A stretch of DNA of 38,804 nt from a virus, in IMG/VR virus record IMGVR_UViG_3300035703_000200, positions 1-38,804 of that record. One strand, 5' to 3'. The notes under the pieces are model-generated. The model ran no database searches, was not told where the DNA came from, and saw only the letters and a program-made list of their open reading frames with translations. Both the position numbers and the translations under genes were made by a program. Numbering within the stretch: position 1 is the stretch's first letter; every line of letters begins with the position of its first letter. Positions 37,880 through 38,804 of the stretch are shown here, piece after piece.

Positions 37880-38578
37880 ATGGCCAAGCTTTCTGAACTG
37901 AAATTTCACCTCACCCGCGTTAGCTCCAACATCAAGACAGGACCAATCCCTGTCAGCACGTCTAGCAAGGCAACCTGTCCTGCATCCTGTCCCTTTGCCG
38001 GCAACGGTTGCTACGCAGAGAGCGGACCCCTGGCCATTCATTGGTCAAACGTTACGAAGGGTGACAGGGGTACCGGTCTACGTGAATTCATGGCAGCTAT
38101 TGCAGCGCTCCCTCCTGGCCGGCTCTGGCGACACAATCAAGCCGGCGACTTGCCCCACACTGCCGGCAAAATTTCACGTCGTTTTATCCGTGCCATCATC
38201 CGCGCGAACAAGGGGCGCCGTGGATATACCTACTCACACCATAAATTAGAGCTGGGCGAGAATCTTCCTCTGATCCGTCAAGCGAACCGTCAAGGATTTA
38301 CTGTCAACGTCAGCACAGAATCAGAGCAAGCTGCAGACTCTGCCATTGCCGCAGGGCTCCCTGCTGTCCTGGCCGTTCCGTCAAGCGAGACCCGTACCAC
38401 GTGGCAGACTGCCGCAAGGAATCGCGTTTTAGTCTGTCCGGCGCAGCGATCCGACACTAAGACCTGCGCAGACTGCCAGCTTTGCCACACCAGGGGGAAA
38501 CGTGTCATCATCGCTTTTCTGGCGCATGGCACGAGCAAACGAAAAGCGGAACAGGCCATCGCCACAATGACGCCCTGA
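37880..38578 (+). CDS. Cysteine-rich phage protein, possible iron-sulfur enzyme
   Basis: A 232-residue protein. Near the N-terminus CPASCPFAGNGCYAE places Cys at 33, 37 and 44; near the C-terminus VCPAQRSDTKTCADCQLC places Cys at 186, 196, 199 and 202. Between them RLWRHNQAGDLPHTAGKISR and a repeating strand/helix pattern (GFTVNVSTES, GLPAVLAVPS) suggest a TIM-barrel-like body, as in radical-SAM-like phage proteins. The N-terminal CxxxCxxxxxxCYA is not the standard CxxxCxxC. I recall an unnamed phage family of this kind (DUF7227) but cannot verify. Iron use would fit the Fur-type boxes upstream. Confidence 0.65.
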   Translation: MAKLSELKFHLTRVSSNIKTGPIPVSTSSKATCPASCPFAGNGCYAESGPLAIHWSNVTKGDRGTGLREFMAAIAALPPGRLWRHNQAGDLPHTAGKISRRFIRAIIRANKGRRGYTYSHHKLELGENLPLIRQANRQGFTVNVSTESEQAADSAIAAGLPAVLAVPSSETRTTWQTAARNRVLVCPAQRSDTKTCADCQLCHTRGKRVIIAFLAHGTSKRKAEQAIATMTP

Positions 38579-38599
38579 TCCCCGAGCTACTGACACAAC

Positions 38600-38625
38600 C
38601 CCGGCCGATGGTCGGGTCTTTTTTT
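38600..38625 (+). terminator. Rho-independent terminator
   Basis: CCCGGCC (38600-38606) pairs with GGTCGGG (38610-38616) through a GAT loop with one G-T pair, followed by TCTTTTTTT. It ends the right-end operon after the cysteine-rich gene. Confidence 0.85.
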
Positions 38626-38683
38626 GCCCTATTTGTTGAGAATGCGTCGCAATTGCAACACCTAGAAGGGGCTGAATTGACAA

Positions 38684-38698
38684 TAAGAATCATTCTCA
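38684..38698. promoter_or_regulatory. Fifth Fur-type box
   Basis: TAAGAATCATTCTCA differs at one base from the boxes at 36954-37086. It lies about 100 bp from the right terminus; if the genome circularises it is about 280 bp upstream of terS and could act on the morphogenesis operon. Confidence 0.6.
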
Positions 38699-38704
38699 TT
38701 CCCA

Positions 38705-38719
38705 CTTATTCGCAATAAG
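38705..38719. repeat. Short perfect hairpin
   Basis: CTTATT (38705-38710) and AATAAG (38714-38719) are inverted copies around a CGC loop, just after the fifth Fur-type box. There is no following T-run, so it is not a typical terminator. Confidence 0.5.
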
Positions 38720-38725
38720 CGGCGC

Positions 38726-38762
38726 ACTTGAGGCGCAACAGGAAGCAAACTTGAGACGCAAT
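38726..38762. repeat. Direct repeat pair near the right end
   Basis: ACTTGAGGCGCAAC (38726-38739) and ACTTGAGACGCAAT (38749-38762) are near-identical copies 23 bp apart, 30-65 bp before the terminal repeat. They may be packaging recognition sites on the right side of cos. Confidence 0.5.
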
Positions 38763-38791
38763 AGTGGGTCCTTTCTGCAAACTGCGCTGCA

Positions 38792-38804
38792 GGTAATTTC
38801 GAAC
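38792..38804. repeat. Right copy of the 13-base terminal repeat
   Basis: GGTAATTTCGAAC, identical to bases 1-13. If the two copies are one cohesive end, the circular genome is 38,791 bp and the right-end operon lies directly upstream of terS. Confidence 0.6.

Noticed and set aside
1-38804. tRNA genes and photosynthesis genes
   Set aside because: I looked for cloverleaf-like segments and for psbA/hli-type proteins and saw none. A tRNA scan would be decisive.

Overview
The window looks like a complete genome, about 38.8 kb, of a lambda-like tailed phage (siphovirus type), probably infecting a unicellular cyanobacterium of the Synechococcus/Cyanobium kind. The first and last 13 bases are identical (1-13 and 38792-38804) and the terminase genes start about 170 bp inside the left end, as in lambda; the simplest reading is a cos-ended genome with both filled-in cohesive ends present. 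The host guess rests on LexA-type boxes of the cyanobacterial form (RGTACNNNDGTWCB), a small membrane/helix-turn-helix protein of a kind I associate with picocyanobacteria, and several short genes without Shine-Dalgarno sequences. It is inference, not proof.

Left arm, 173-22170, all rightward and tightly overlapping: small and large terminase, a gpW-type connector with an added beta domain, portal, an 883-residue protease/capsid fusion, head-completion genes, tail terminator, tail tube, the gpG/gpGT chaperone pair joined by a -1 frameshift at A AAA AAC, tape measure, gpM, gpL (with its four iron-sulfur cysteines), a free-standing HNH gene, gpK (JAMM plus NlpC/P60), gpI, gpJ carrying an N-terminal Hint (intein-like) domain, and a side fibre ending in a self-cleaving S74 chaperone.

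22171-26208 holds small accessory genes, then a lysis cassette (coiled-coil membrane protein, 45-residue membrane peptide with a possible -1 frameshift extension, glucosaminidase/M15 endolysin) and a dCTP deaminase-like gene. 26198-29374 is mostly leftward: an HNH nuclease, several unknown genes and a recombination operon with a Sak3/DUF1071 annealing protein flanked by two tiny ribbon-helix-helix-like genes. 29517-35861 is the rightward early region: a possible replication protein, a RecB-type PD-(D/E)XK exonuclease, a DUF3310 protein, zinc-ribbon proteins, a RusA resolvase and many small unknown genes, closed by a strong terminator.

The most unusual part is the right end, 36745-38804. A gene-poor stretch of about 370 bp contains three tandem 33-bp repeats, six LexA-like boxes (four in a row at exactly 16-bp spacing, then two more at 16 bp) and four Fur-type 7-1-7 boxes. 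A fifth Fur-type box lies close to the right terminus. Downstream is a compact operon: a membrane-anchored HTH peptide, two small proteins and a 232-residue protein with seven clustered cysteines, possibly an iron-sulfur protein. This suggests that host iron and DNA-damage regulators control the phage, or are titrated by it. I see no integrase, DNA polymerase, helicase or tRNA gene.
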